Positions 1 to 7,783 of a stretch of 64,000 nucleotides of DNA are shown piece after piece. The first letter of the stretch is position 1. Each line of letters starts with the position of its first letter. The stretch covers positions 1,302,001 through 1,366,000 of the forward strand of contig NZ_JAPEOZ010000001.1 in NCBI RefSeq assembly GCF_026340655.1, written 5' to 3'. The notes under the pieces are model-generated. The model searched no databases, had not been told where the DNA came from, and saw nothing but the letters and a program-made list of their open reading frames with translations. The stretch comes from Streptomyces sp. NBC_01275. GTDB taxonomy: Bacteria; Actinomycetota; Actinomycetes; Streptomycetales; Streptomycetaceae. The position numbers were made by a program, and so were the translations under genes.

Positions 1-296
1 GCGCCGCCCTGTACGCCGCCGTCCGGCGCGGGACGCCCGCACTCCCCCAGGGCGGCCTCGCCCTGGCCTCGCTGCCGGCGTTCGCCTTCGTCGGGCTGGC
101 CGACGTGGCCGCCAACGGCACCTACGCGGTCGCCGCCCAGCACGGCCCGGTCACCGTCGCCGCCGTACTCGCCTCGCTCTACCCGGTGGTGACCGCGCTG
201 GCCGCGCGCGGGTTCCTGCGGGAGCGGCTGCGCGCGGTCCAGGCGGCGGGCGCGGGCCTCGCCCTGGTCGGCACGCTGCTGCTGGCGACGGGCTGA
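1..296 (+). CDS. EamA/DMT-family membrane transporter, 3' fragment
   Basis: Only the last ~97 codons are present, read in the frame beginning at base 3 and ending with TGA at 294-296. The visible part is hydrophobic, with helices around 'FAFVGLADVAANGTYAVA', 'TVAAVLASLYPVVTALAA' and a final 'GAGLALVGTLLLATG'. The helix-loop-helix 'SLYPVVT..ERL..VQ..G..L...G' is the usual end of the second EamA repeat, where the last two helices form the substrate path. EamA proteins are inner-membrane exporters of small metabolites; the substrate cannot be told. The start lies outside the window. Confidence 0.7.
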   Translation, partial: AALYAAVRRGTPALPQGGLALASLPAFAFVGLADVAANGTYAVAAQHGPVTVAAVLASLYPVVTALAARGFLRERLRAVQAAGAGLALVGTLLLATG

Positions 297-308
297 CGCC
301 CGACGGAC

Positions 309-417
309 TGGTGTGTGACCGGCTGATGCGTGACCGGCTGATGCGTGACCGGCTGATGCGTGACCGGCCCATCCGTGAATGGCCTTATGCGTGACCGGCT
401 GATGCGTGACGGACTGA
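309..417. repeat. 15-bp tandem repeat after the transporter gene
   Basis: The unit GCGTGACCGGCTGAT is repeated head to tail about four times, followed by degenerate copies (one reads GCGTGACGGACTGAC). It fills the gap between two convergent genes. No coding role is seen. Confidence 0.85.
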
Positions 418-441
418 CGCCCCGAGGTCGAAGGTCAGCAG

Positions 442-1206
442 TCAGCTCTCCGGCTCCAGCCGGGCCAGCCGCTCCACCGACTCCTCGTCCAGCCCCGACA
501 GCGCGACCAGCTGATCCGGGGTGACCCCGTCCGGTATCGGCACCGGCGCCGGGGTGCGCAACGGCGGCTGCCAGCCCTCGGCGGGGGTCCAGCGTCGTAC
601 GACCCGGGCGGGCGCGCCCGCGACGACGGCGTGGTCGGGCACCGTGCCGCGCACCACGGCGCCGGCGGCGACCACGACGTTGCGTCCGATCCGCGCGCCG
701 GGCAGGATCACCGCGCCCGTGCCGATCCAGCACCCCGGGCCGATCTCCACCGGCTCCATCCGCGGCCACTGCTTGCCGATGGGCTCGTGCGGATCGTCGT
801 AGGAGTGGTTCGTGGACGTCACATAGACGTACGGCCCGAAGTAGCAGTCGCTGCCGATGGTGACCGTCGTGTCGGCGATGACATGGCTGCCGCGGCCGAG
901 GACGACGCCGTCGCCGATGCGCAGGATCGGGTCCGGGCCGAGGTCGAGGTCGGGCATCAGGCCCGCCGTGAGGGTGACCTGTTCGCCGACGATGCAGTGC
1001 GCGCCGAGATGGATCCAGGGCTCGCCGAAGACCGTGCCGAGCGGGAAGGCGAGACGGGTGCCGGTTCCCATCGAGCCGAAGCGGAGGCGGCCGGGGCGCT
1101 CGGCGGTGACGGAGCCGGTGCGCTGCACCCAGGCCCAGCCCGCGTGGACCGCGCGCTGGGTGAGGCGGCCCCGCCATGATGAGAACGTGTTCCTGCGCTT
1201 CGGCAC
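442..1206 (-). CDS. Hexapeptide-repeat acyltransferase (left-handed beta-helix)
   Basis: 254-residue protein. From about residue 95 to 205 it shows the [LIV]-G-x4 rhythm of a left-handed parallel beta-helix ('RIGDGVVLGRGSHVIAD', 'TVTIGSDCYFGPYVYV', 'VEIGPGCWIGTGAVILPGA', 'IGRNVVVAAGAVV', 'VVAGAPARVVRRW'). 'TSTNHSYDD' resembles the catalytic-His loop of maltose/galactoside O-acetyltransferase-like enzymes. It probably moves an acyl group from acyl-CoA onto a sugar or cell-envelope acceptor in the cytoplasm; the acceptor is unknown. The ~90-residue N-terminus is longer than in plain Maa/LacA enzymes. It is divergent from the hexapeptide-repeat gene at 1316, but the two are not close paralogues. 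Confidence 0.8.
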   Translation of the reverse strand: MPKRRNTFSSWRGRLTQRAVHAGWAWVQRTGSVTAERPGRLRFGSMGTGTRLAFPLGTVFGEPWIHLGAHCIVGEQVTLTAGLMPDLDLGPDPILRIGDGVVLGRGSHVIADTTVTIGSDCYFGPYVYVTSTNHSYDDPHEPIGKQWPRMEPVEIGPGCWIGTGAVILPGARIGRNVVVAAGAVVRGTVPDHAVVAGAPARVVRRWTPAEGWQPPLRTPAPVPIPDGVTPDQLVALSGLDEESVERLARLEPES

Positions 1207-1315
1207 TCACTCACCGTACTCAGGGCGCGCGGGGCGGATACGACCGAAGCCCTGTGATCTTCACCCCAGTGGGTGACGTACGGTGCGCAGGGACTACCGA
1301 CACGAGGAGACGGTG

Positions 1316-1843
1316 ATGACGCAGAAGGCGCTGATCGTGGGCATCGGCGGCAGGGAACCGAAGGTCGACGAGGAGGCGTTCGTGGCGCCGACGGCCTCGG
1401 TGATCGGGGACGTGACCCTGGAGGCGGGCGCGAGCGTCTGGTACGGCGCGGTGGTGCGCGGCGACGTCGAGCGGATCACCGTCCGGCGCGACGCCAACGT
1501 CCAGGACAACGTGACGCTCCATGCCGACCCCGGGTTTCCCGTGACCATCGGCGAGCGGGTGTCCGTCGGTCACAACGCCGTGGTGCACGGGGCGACCGTC
1601 GGGGACGACTGTCTGATCGGGATGGGCGCGACCGTGCTCAACGGGGCCGTGATCGGGGCGGGATCGCTGATCGCCGCGCAGGCCCTGGTGCCGCAGGGGA
1701 TGGAGGTGCCGCCCGGGTCACTGGTGGCCGGCGTTCCCGCGAAGGTGAAGCGGGAGCTGACCGAGGAGGAGCGACAGGGAGTCACGCTGAACGGCACCCT
1801 GTACGCGGACCTGGCCAAAGCACACCGTGAAATCCACGATTAG
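1316..1843 (+). CDS. Gamma-class carbonic anhydrase-like protein (YrdA/PaaY family)
   Basis: 175 residues, almost entirely left-handed beta-helix: 'VIGDVTLEAGASVWYGAVVRGD', 'NVQDNVTLHADPG', 'SVGHNAVVHGATVGDDCLIGMGATVLNGAVIGAGSLIAA'. The three metal-binding histidines expected for the gamma class are visible at 'LHAD', 'VGHN' and 'VVHG', so Zn2+/Fe2+ binding and CO2 hydration are possible; several homologues act instead on CoA thioesters. I chose ATG 1316 because a GAGGAGA motif lies 9-14 bases upstream; an in-frame start at 1283 has none. Confidence 0.88.
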   Translation: MTQKALIVGIGGREPKVDEEAFVAPTASVIGDVTLEAGASVWYGAVVRGDVERITVRRDANVQDNVTLHADPGFPVTIGERVSVGHNAVVHGATVGDDCLIGMGATVLNGAVIGAGSLIAAQALVPQGMEVPPGSLVAGVPAKVKRELTEEERQGVTLNGTLYADLAKAHREIHD

Positions 1844-1847
1844 CGCA

Positions 1848-1955
1848 ACGCCCTGAAGGGGCGCGGGGCAGTCCCTGAGCGGCGGCCGCGCGGGGCAGGG
1901 TGTCCCTGTGCGGCGCCGCCTGGGCGCGACCAGCCGCACACACCCCGCGCCCGAA
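1848..1955. repeat. GC-rich intergenic element between convergent genes
   Basis: The gap between the convergent carbonic anhydrase and DedA genes holds 'CCCTGAAGGGGCGCGGGGC' followed by 'GGGCGCGACCAGCCGC'. This wording recurs in Streptomyces intergenic DNA, and related pieces are seen here near 12345-12405 and 51855-51895. It contains several short inverted repeats and may act as a bidirectional terminator. The link to a dispersed repeat family is from memory. Confidence 0.4.
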
Positions 1956-2597
1956 CTACTCGGCAGCCCCTACGGTCTCCACTTCGGGCTCCACCGCGGC
2001 GCGCTTCGCCTTGCGCTTGACGATCAAGAAGGACGCGACGCCGATCAGCAGCGCCACCACCAGCCCCAGGTACGAGAACCTCTTCAGCCAGGACTCCGCG
2101 ACCACGCCCACGTAGTAGATGACGGCCGTCGTACCGCCCGCCCAGACGATCCCGCCGAGGACGTTGGCGATGAGGAACTTCCAGTACGGCATGTGCAGGA
2201 CGCCCGCGAGCGGGCCGGCGAAGATGCGCAGCAGGGCGACGAACCGGCCGAAGAAGACGGCCCACATGCCCCACTTCTTGAAGGACCTCTCCGCGGTGGC
2301 GATATGCCCCTCGCTGAAGTGCCGAGGGAATTTCCTGCCGAGCCAGGCCAGCAGCGGGCGTCCGCCCTTGCGGCCGATCGCGTAGCCGATGGAGTCGCCG
2401 ATCACCGCGCCGCCGGAGGCGACCGCGCCGAGGACCACGGGGTTGATGCCCCCGTGGTGGGAGGACAGCAGCGCGGCCGAGATCAGGATGATCTCGCCCG
2501 GCAGCGGAATGCCGAGGCTCTCCAGTCCGATGACGAGTCCGACCACGGCGTAGACCGCGGCCGCAGGCACCGAGTCGAGCCACTCCTGGACATGCAC
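1956..2597 (-). CDS. DedA-family membrane protein
   Basis: 213 residues. The DedA/VTT core is clear: 'ESLGIPLPGEIILISAALL' near residue 26, a re-entrant Gly-rich segment 'GAVASGGAVIGDSIGYAIGR', then 'FFGRFVALLRIFAGPLAG' containing the conserved F-x-R-F-x-x-x-x-R motif, and terminal helices from about residue 140. DedA proteins are proton-dependent membrane transporters or flippases affecting undecaprenyl-phosphate or other phospholipid recycling. The C-terminus ends in a basic then acidic cytoplasmic tail. The upstream region contains a perfect 40-bp palindrome shared with the divergent lipoprotein gene. Confidence 0.9.
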   Translation of the reverse strand: MHVQEWLDSVPAAAVYAVVGLVIGLESLGIPLPGEIILISAALLSSHHGGINPVVLGAVASGGAVIGDSIGYAIGRKGGRPLLAWLGRKFPRHFSEGHIATAERSFKKWGMWAVFFGRFVALLRIFAGPLAGVLHMPYWKFLIANVLGGIVWAGGTTAVIYYVGVVAESWLKRFSYLGLVVALLIGVASFLIVKRKAKRAAVEPEVETVGAAE

Positions 2598-2701
2598 CGG
2601 CGGTTCCTCCCGTTATGGCGTCCCTCGACGTCCGTCGACGTCCCCCGACTTCCCTGACTTCCCTGAGCTCTCGGGAAGCCTACCGGGTCGGCCGGACCCG
2701 T

Positions 2702-2741
2702 CCCGGATCCGTGGTGTAGCGCGCTACACCACGGATCCGGG
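2702..2741. promoter_or_regulatory. Perfect 40-bp palindrome between divergent dedA-like and lipoprotein genes
   Basis: Bases 2702-2721 are the exact reverse complement of 2722-2741, with no loop. The core is GTGTAGCGCGCTACAC. It sits upstream of both divergent genes (starts at 2597 and 2848), so an operator is the natural reading; a cruciform or a transcribed hairpin is also possible. The symmetry is seen directly, the role is inferred. Confidence 0.6.
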
Positions 2742-2847
2742 GGTGCGGTCCCTCGTGCCGGCGAGCACGCCACGCGATCGTGGTGGGGAAGATCCAGCAG
2801 CTCCCGAAGACGCCGAAGCTCCCGAAAGCTCCCGAAGGGACCCCTCC

Positions 2848-3246
2848 ATGACCGTGAACCGCCGACGCCGACGCCGTACCGCCGTCCTCGCCTCCACCGC
2901 GCTCGCCGTCGCTCTGTCCGCCGGGCTCCTGACCGGCTGCGAGTTCGGCGACTCGATCGACTGTCTCTCGAACGCGGACGACATCTCCGACAGCATCACG
3001 GCGATCAACCGGGCCGGTGCGGACGCGATCGAGGACCCGACGAAGACGGAGGACTCCATCGACACCATCGAGAAGAACCTCGACAAGATCAACGACAAGT
3101 CGGACGACAGCAAGGTCGACAAGGCGGTCGACGACCTCAACCAGGCGATAGAGGACTACAACCAGGACATCCTCAACGGCGACACCCCCGACTCGAGCAA
3201 GATCGACAAGGCGGCGGAGAAACTGAAGGACGTCTGCACGTCGTGA
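2848..3246 (+). CDS. Small secreted lipoprotein, function unknown
   Basis: 132 residues. The N-terminus has basic residues ('RRRRRR'), a hydrophobic segment and the lipobox LLTGC (Cys about residue 31), so it should be exported and lipidated. The mature part is acidic, with heptad-like stretches ('DSIDTIEKNLDKINDKSDD', 'KVDKAVDDLNQAIEDYNQD') suggesting a helical bundle, and one more Cys near the end ('KDVCTS') plus 'DCLS' just after the lipobox that could pair. ATG 2848 follows GAAGGGA. I do not recognise a named family. Confidence 0.75.
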   Translation: MTVNRRRRRRTAVLASTALAVALSAGLLTGCEFGDSIDCLSNADDISDSITAINRAGADAIEDPTKTEDSIDTIEKNLDKINDKSDDSKVDKAVDDLNQAIEDYNQDILNGDTPDSSKIDKAAEKLKDVCTS

Positions 3247-3363
3247 CCGCCGTCCGCACGCCGTGACCCGCCCGAGCCCGCCTGCCCCGTCTCTCCCGCT
3301 TCCTCCACCTCCCCTGTCTCTCCCGCCTGCCCCGCCTGCCCCGCCTCCCGCGTCGGAACGCCC

Positions 3364-5331
3364 TCAGCGGCCGAGGAGTCCGGTCGCCCCCGTGACGACG
3401 TCGCGCAGGACGGCGGCCGTGCCGGGAAGGGCGTCGCGGACCGCGGCCGGGGCCGCCGGCTGCTCGGCCGGGTCCGGCCGCTGATGGTCCACCTGGGCGA
3501 CCCTCGTCTCGGCCTCCGGCGCGGGCGGGGCCAGTCCGGGGGACGGCGGGTGTGCCGCGTCCTCCCGGGACAGCGGCGGAGCCGGGGACTTCGGGGACTG
3601 TGGGAGGACCGATTCCCCGGGCGGCGCGGGCGGATCCGTGGACTCCTGCCCGGGCGGACCCGGCAGCCCCAGCACTCCCGGCAGACCCGGCAGACCCGGC
3701 GGTCCGGACGGAGCCGATCGTCCGGGCGCGCCCTTCGTCTCGGCCGACGCGTCGAACTCCCACCGCTGCCTCGCGGAACCGTCCCGTTCCGTGACGACGA
3801 CGTCGCTCCGGGACCGGCCCTCACCGGGGGCGACGGCCAAGCCGCCGTCCCGGCGCAGCAGGAGCTCGCCCCGCACGGTCAGGTCGAAGAAGGCCTCGCC
3901 GGAGTGCACCACGCACCCGGCCAGGGCGACCGTCTTGTGGTCCGGGTCGGCGGCCAGGCAGAGCGTCGGGGCGGCGGCGCTGCGCACCAGCCCGTCGTCC
4001 TGGTACGACCACTGCTGCGACGCGGCCGACGAGCACGCCGCGAGGACGGCCGCCGCACCGGACTCGGCCCTGCCCCCGGCGACGTCGAGGCAGAGTCCCG
4101 CGTCCGTGCTGCGCAGCCTGCCCCCGGCGACCTCGGCGGGGCGGGCGGCGGAGGCGGACGACGGGGCGCCGGAGCCGCCCGGGGCGCCGACCTCGTTCGC
4201 GCCCCCGGCCGGCTCGCCCCAGGTGGCCCGGGGGTCGGGGCCGCCGTTGTCGTCGGACCAGCTCCTGGCCACGAGGACGGTGGCGAGCAGGGCGAGGGAG
4301 GTCAGGCCGACGCCCACGAGCACCGCCTTGGGACGCCTGCCCGGCAGATCGAGCAGACCGGCCGAGGTGGTGCGGTGACGGCCGCCGACGGCGACGAGCC
4401 GGCGCGCGCCCGTGGGGTGGCCGTCCGTGGGGTGGCCGTCCGTGGGATGGCCCTCCGTGGAGCGGCCCTTCGCAGAGCGGCCTGCCGCGTCGGCGGAGAC
4501 GGCGCGTCCGGGGCGCGAGTCCAGATAGCGGCGGGCGCCCCAGCCGAGCACGGTCTCGGCGAGCAGCGCGTCCAGTCCGTCGTCGAAATGGCTGAGCTGT
4601 TCGGCGGCGTGCCGGCAGAAGCGGCACTGCGCGAGATGCTGACGGACATCGGGCAGCAGCGTTCCGCCGCGGCGCAGGGGAACGTCGAGGAGACGGTTGT
4701 AGAAACGGCATTCGCTCGTCGGCGCGAGTTCCCGGTGGGCGCGCACACAGCCCGCCCGGAATTGCTCCCGGGCCTGTTCCAGACCGGCCGCCGCGGTCGT
4801 AGTGTCCACGCCCAGCAGACCGGCCGGTACGGATATGGGTTCGGCCTCCACCTCCGTGTGCCACAAGAGGCATTGAGAGGCGGCGGGAAGGAACTGGAAA
4901 GCGCGTTCGGCGAGTTGCCGCCTTTCGGCCGTAGTGGGCCGCGCGGCGCGCAGTCCTCGGCCGCCGACGGTTTTGCGCAACTCCGGCAGGACGCCGGAAA
5001 CTCCGTCCGCGCCGGCCCATTCCCGGACCATGTCCCGTACGGCGACGAGGAGTTGGGGGCGCAGCGCGCCGCCGGTGCGCCCCTCGGCCAGTCGACCGAA
5101 CACCTCGTGGAACGCGGCTGCGGCCACGAGCCGCACCGAGTCCGAGTCGGTGGCCAGGCAGACGGTCGCGTAGTCGTCGGCCGCCCGCCAGTGCCGGGCG
5201 AGCAGCAGGGCGACCGCGCGGCCGCTTCCGTCTCCCGAGGCCAGTCGGGCGGCGAGATGGGAGTCGGAATCCCCGGTGGTCCATCCGGGGCGCGGCGGGT
5301 AGGGCGGGCGTGGGGGGTTCGGGGATTGCAC
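3364..5331 (-). CDS. Sigma-factor-like / zinc-finger / single-TM / RICIN-domain fusion with collagen-like tail
   Basis: 655 residues from GTG 5331, chosen because GGAAGGAAAT sits just upstream; the frame is open further but lacks a better site. The first ~190 residues look like a degenerate sigma-70-type helical protein. A Cys-rich segment 'HLAQCRFCRHAAEQL' resembles the zinc finger of anti-sigma factors. One transmembrane helix follows ('AVLVGVGLTSLALLATVLV'), then a beta-trefoil RICIN-type segment ('STDAGLCLDVAGG', 'QQWSY', 'TLCLAADPD', 'QRWEF'). After this comes a Gly-X-Y stretch ('GPPGLPGLPGVLGLPGPPG') and a Pro-rich end. A 15-bp repeat near 4420-4465 encodes 'GHPTD' repeats. A sensor with cytoplasmic regulatory and extracellular sugar-binding parts is inferred. 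Confidence 0.75.
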   Translation of the reverse strand: MQSPNPPRPPYPPRPGWTTGDSDSHLAARLASGDGSGRAVALLLARHWRAADDYATVCLATDSDSVRLVAAAAFHEVFGRLAEGRTGGALRPQLLVAVRDMVREWAGADGVSGVLPELRKTVGGRGLRAARPTTAERRQLAERAFQFLPAASQCLLWHTEVEAEPISVPAGLLGVDTTTAAAGLEQAREQFRAGCVRAHRELAPTSECRFYNRLLDVPLRRGGTLLPDVRQHLAQCRFCRHAAEQLSHFDDGLDALLAETVLGWGARRYLDSRPGRAVSADAAGRSAKGRSTEGHPTDGHPTDGHPTGARRLVAVGGRHRTTSAGLLDLPGRRPKAVLVGVGLTSLALLATVLVARSWSDDNGGPDPRATWGEPAGGANEVGAPGGSGAPSSASAARPAEVAGGRLRSTDAGLCLDVAGGRAESGAAAVLAACSSAASQQWSYQDDGLVRSAAAPTLCLAADPDHKTVALAGCVVHSGEAFFDLTVRGELLLRRDGGLAVAPGEGRSRSDVVVTERDGSARQRWEFDASAETKGAPGRSAPSGPPGLPGLPGVLGLPGPPGQESTDPPAPPGESVLPQSPKSPAPPLSREDAAHPPSPGLAPPAPEAETRVAQVDHQRPDPAEQPAAPAAVRDALPGTAAVLRDVVTGATGLLGR

Positions 5332-5502
5332 GGAACCATTTCCTTCCAAGCCGACGAAGGGCACGGAAAGCACGTTCGCCGGAAAGCAGGTGCGTGATTG
5401 GTGCGTACCTTCGGTCTGACCAGGCAGGTTGGCTTGATCAGATCCATCCGTAAGGGGAGGCTCACCTTTGCACACACGCCTCACAGGAAACAAGGAGTTC
5501 GA

Positions 5503-5721
5503 GTGACCGAAGTTCAAAGCTCGGTATTTTCAGATAAGTTACCGGCGGTAGCAGAACCCGTATTCGACTTCGCATGGACGGTCGGGCTCAACTTGTGTGC
5601 ATGGAAAGCCGGATGCCACACAGAATCTTCAACTTTCGGGCCCCTGGAGCGTGCCCGCCCCGGCCCACAGGAATCTCAGATGCGGCTCTCGGGGAACTCC
5701 CATCCCCGTCGGCCAGCATGA
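5503..5721 (+). CDS. Possible small ORF upstream of galU, atypical codon use
   Basis: 72-codon ORF with an ideal AAGGAG five bases before GTG 5503. It ends at TGA 5719-5721, overlapping an in-frame galU ATG at 5718 (ATGA). Codons are unlike the neighbours: many A/T third positions and a TTA leucine codon (DKLPAV), which in Streptomyces needs the bldA tRNA. The middle is rich in Cys, Thr and Ser ('LNLCAWKAGCHTESSTFG'). No family is recognised. It could be a leader ORF, a small protein, or chance within a long 5' untranslated region. Confidence 0.4.
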   Translation: MTEVQSSVFSDKLPAVAEPVFDFAWTVGLNLCAWKAGCHTESSTFGPLERARPGPQESQMRLSGNSHPRRPA

Positions 5722-6674
5722 TCCTTATGAGCGCCCCCCACTCCGCACGCAGTGTCCGCAAAGCAGTCGTCCCGGCCGCCGGCCTCGGCACACGCTTCCT
5801 GCCCGCGACGAAGGCGACCCCGAAGGAGATGCTGCCGGTCGTCGACAAACCGGCCATCCAATACGTCGTCGAGGAGGCCGCCGCGGCCGGTCTGGACGAC
5901 GTCCTGATGGTCACCGGCCGCCACAAGCGGGCCATCGAGGACCACTTCGACCACGCCTTCGAACTGGAGCAGACCCTCGCGGCCAAGGGCGACACCGTAC
6001 GACTGGACGCGGTGCGCGACCCGGCCCGGCTCGCCGACATCCACCACATCCGCCAGGGCGACCCGCTCGGGCTCGGCCACGCCGTCCTGTGCGCCCGCCA
6101 CCACGTCGGCGACCAGCCGTTCGCCGTCCTGCTGGGCGACGACCTGATCGACCCGCGCGAGACCCTGCTGAGCCGGATGCTCGAAGTGCGCGACCGGTAC
6201 GCCGGCAGCGTGGTCGCCCTGATGGAGGTCCCGCCGGAGCAGGTCCACCTCTACGGCTGCGCGGCGGTGGAGCCGTCCGGCGAGGACGGCGTCGTACGCG
6301 TCACGGGTCTCGTGGAGAAGCCCGCCCGCGAGGACGCGCCCAGCCGGTACGCGGTCATCGGACGCTATGTCCTCGACCCGGCCGTCTTCGACGTCCTGGA
6401 GCGCACCGAGCCCGGCCGCGGCGGCGAGATCCAGCTCACCGACGCCCTGCAGCAGCTCGCGACGGGCGGCACGGTCCACGGCGTGATCTTCTCCGGCCGC
6501 CGCTACGACACCGGCGACAAGGCCGACTACCTGCGCACCGTCGTCCGCCTGGCCTGTGACCGCCCCGACCTGGGCCCGGAATTCATCACCTGGCTCAAGC
6601 AGTTCGTGACGGAACTGGAGAACGGGACCGGGGACGGCGGAGGAGAAGAGGAAGGGGAGCGGGCGGCGGCCTGA
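5718..6674 (+). CDS. galU: UTP--glucose-1-phosphate uridylyltransferase
   Basis: Makes UDP-glucose from UTP and glucose-1-phosphate in the cytoplasm, feeding cell-wall sugars, trehalose and exopolysaccharide. The N-terminal nucleotidyltransferase signature is complete: 'VVPAAGLGTRFLPATKATPK', then 'EMLPVVDKPAIQYVVEEA'. Later motifs 'FAVLLGDDLID', 'VTGLVEKP' and 'YDTGDKADYL' match the family, and about 315 residues is the usual length. ATG 5718 is coupled to the small ORF stop; ATG 5727 ('MSAPHSARS') is an equally possible start. The C-terminus is acidic (Glu/Gly-rich). Confidence 0.93.
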   Translation: MILMSAPHSARSVRKAVVPAAGLGTRFLPATKATPKEMLPVVDKPAIQYVVEEAAAAGLDDVLMVTGRHKRAIEDHFDHAFELEQTLAAKGDTVRLDAVRDPARLADIHHIRQGDPLGLGHAVLCARHHVGDQPFAVLLGDDLIDPRETLLSRMLEVRDRYAGSVVALMEVPPEQVHLYGCAAVEPSGEDGVVRVTGLVEKPAREDAPSRYAVIGRYVLDPAVFDVLERTEPGRGGEIQLTDALQQLATGGTVHGVIFSGRRYDTGDKADYLRTVVRLACDRPDLGPEFITWLKQFVTELENGTGDGGGEEEGERAAA

Positions 6675-7259
6675 GCGACGGGCAGCCACCGGCTTCGGGC
6701 ACGGTCGACGCCGACCGACGGCGAAGACCTTCGCGGGCCCCGACAGCTCCGGGTCCAGACGCGGCCGAGGACCTGGCAGCACCAGAGCCAGACGGCCGAG
6801 CCGCACAGTCTCGCGAGCCCCGACAGCTCCAGGCCCGGACGACCAAAGACCAGACCGTCCCAGAACCAGACCGTCCCAGAACCAGACGGCCGAGCCGGAC
6901 GACTTCGCGGGCGCCAGCAGCTCCAGGCCCAGGCCGCTGCGGGCAGGGCCGTTCCGGAGCGAGGCGGCGCAGCGCCGGCGATCCAGGGGCGCGTGGTCCG
7001 GTGACTCCGGCCGGGGGCGGCCATCGCGGCGGTCCCGGGGTGCCGCAGGCCCGACGCCCACCGTCGCCCCACCGCCATCCCGCCGTCACCCCGCTCGCGG
7101 CTCGCGTCTCACGCCGGTCGGCCCGCGCAGGGTGGCCCACGTCGGCGGTCCCGCGCAGGGTGGCCCACGTCGGCGGTCCCGCGCGGGTGGGCCCCCGCGG
7201 GCGGTCCCCCCACCCCCGACCACCACGACCAAACCCCGCCCGCACCGCCGGAGGCCCCC
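6675..7259. other. Gene-free region with degenerate repeats between galU and a thioesterase gene
   Basis: About 585 bases between convergent genes with no convincing coding sequence: the frames that stay open are Arg/Pro/Gly-rich as expected from random high-GC DNA. It contains reiterated motifs, including 'CCAGACGGCCGAGCCG' and 'AGAACCAGACCGTCCC' units near 6788-6900 and two 28-bp copies beginning CGCGCAGGGTGGCCCACGTC at about 7125-7185. No promoter or RNA gene is recognised. Confidence 0.6.
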
Positions 7260-7712
7260 TCAGCCGTTGGGGCGCAGCGTCCAGGTGACCGTCATCTCGC
7301 CGGTCACCGCGCCGTCGCCGCGGCGGATCTCGATCGCCACCGGGAACTCGGGCCGCTCCCCCGCGTCGAGCTGGGCGACGACCTCGGCGGCCGGGCGGCC
7401 CAGGGTCGCGGTGGCGGTGACCGTGCCCATCGCCAGCTTCCGGTAGGCGATCTCGGCGCCGACGGCGAGCGGCACGGCGCGCGCGAGCTGGTCCCCGAAC
7501 GCGGCGAGCACGATCGCGCCGCTCGCGGACTCGCCCAGCGTGAACATCGCCCCGGCGTGCGGCCCGCCCACGTGGTTGTGGAACTCGCCCTGGTCCGGCA
7601 GGGCGACCACGGCCTTGTCCGGCCCCGCTTCCAGGAACTCGAGGTTCAGGGTCCGGGCCATGGGCACCGTGGCGGCGAGCATCTCGCCGATGGACATCTG
7701 GTCTGCGCTCAT
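7260..7712 (-). CDS. Hotdog-fold thioesterase-like protein (DUF4442/PaaI type)
   Basis: 150 residues from ATG 7712. The hotdog fold is indicated by 'FHNHVGGPHAGAMFTLGESASG', matching the PaaI/YiiD pattern HNHxGxxHxGA in which the His/Gly loop and the following helix form the acyl-CoA site, then beta strands 'VGAEIAYRKLAMGTVTATA' and 'VAIEIRRGDGAVTGEMTVTW'. It probably hydrolyses an acyl-CoA thioester in the cytoplasm. The substrate is unknown. Confidence 0.75.
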   Translation of the reverse strand: MSADQMSIGEMLAATVPMARTLNLEFLEAGPDKAVVALPDQGEFHNHVGGPHAGAMFTLGESASGAIVLAAFGDQLARAVPLAVGAEIAYRKLAMGTVTATATLGRPAAEVVAQLDAGERPEFPVAIEIRRGDGAVTGEMTVTWTLRPNG

Positions 7713-7783
7713 GACCAGGATGTTACCCACGAGTAGCCTCCACTGACCAGACCGCTGCGATGATCGCCGTATGCTTGCGGCCC

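Noticed and set aside
3484..5397. 637-codon open frame on the plus strand
   Set aside because: Antisense to the RICIN-domain gene; no recognisable domain.
5503..5721. RiPP/lanthipeptide precursor
   Set aside because: The Cys/Ser/Thr-rich middle is suggestive, but no modifying enzyme, protease or exporter is adjacent.
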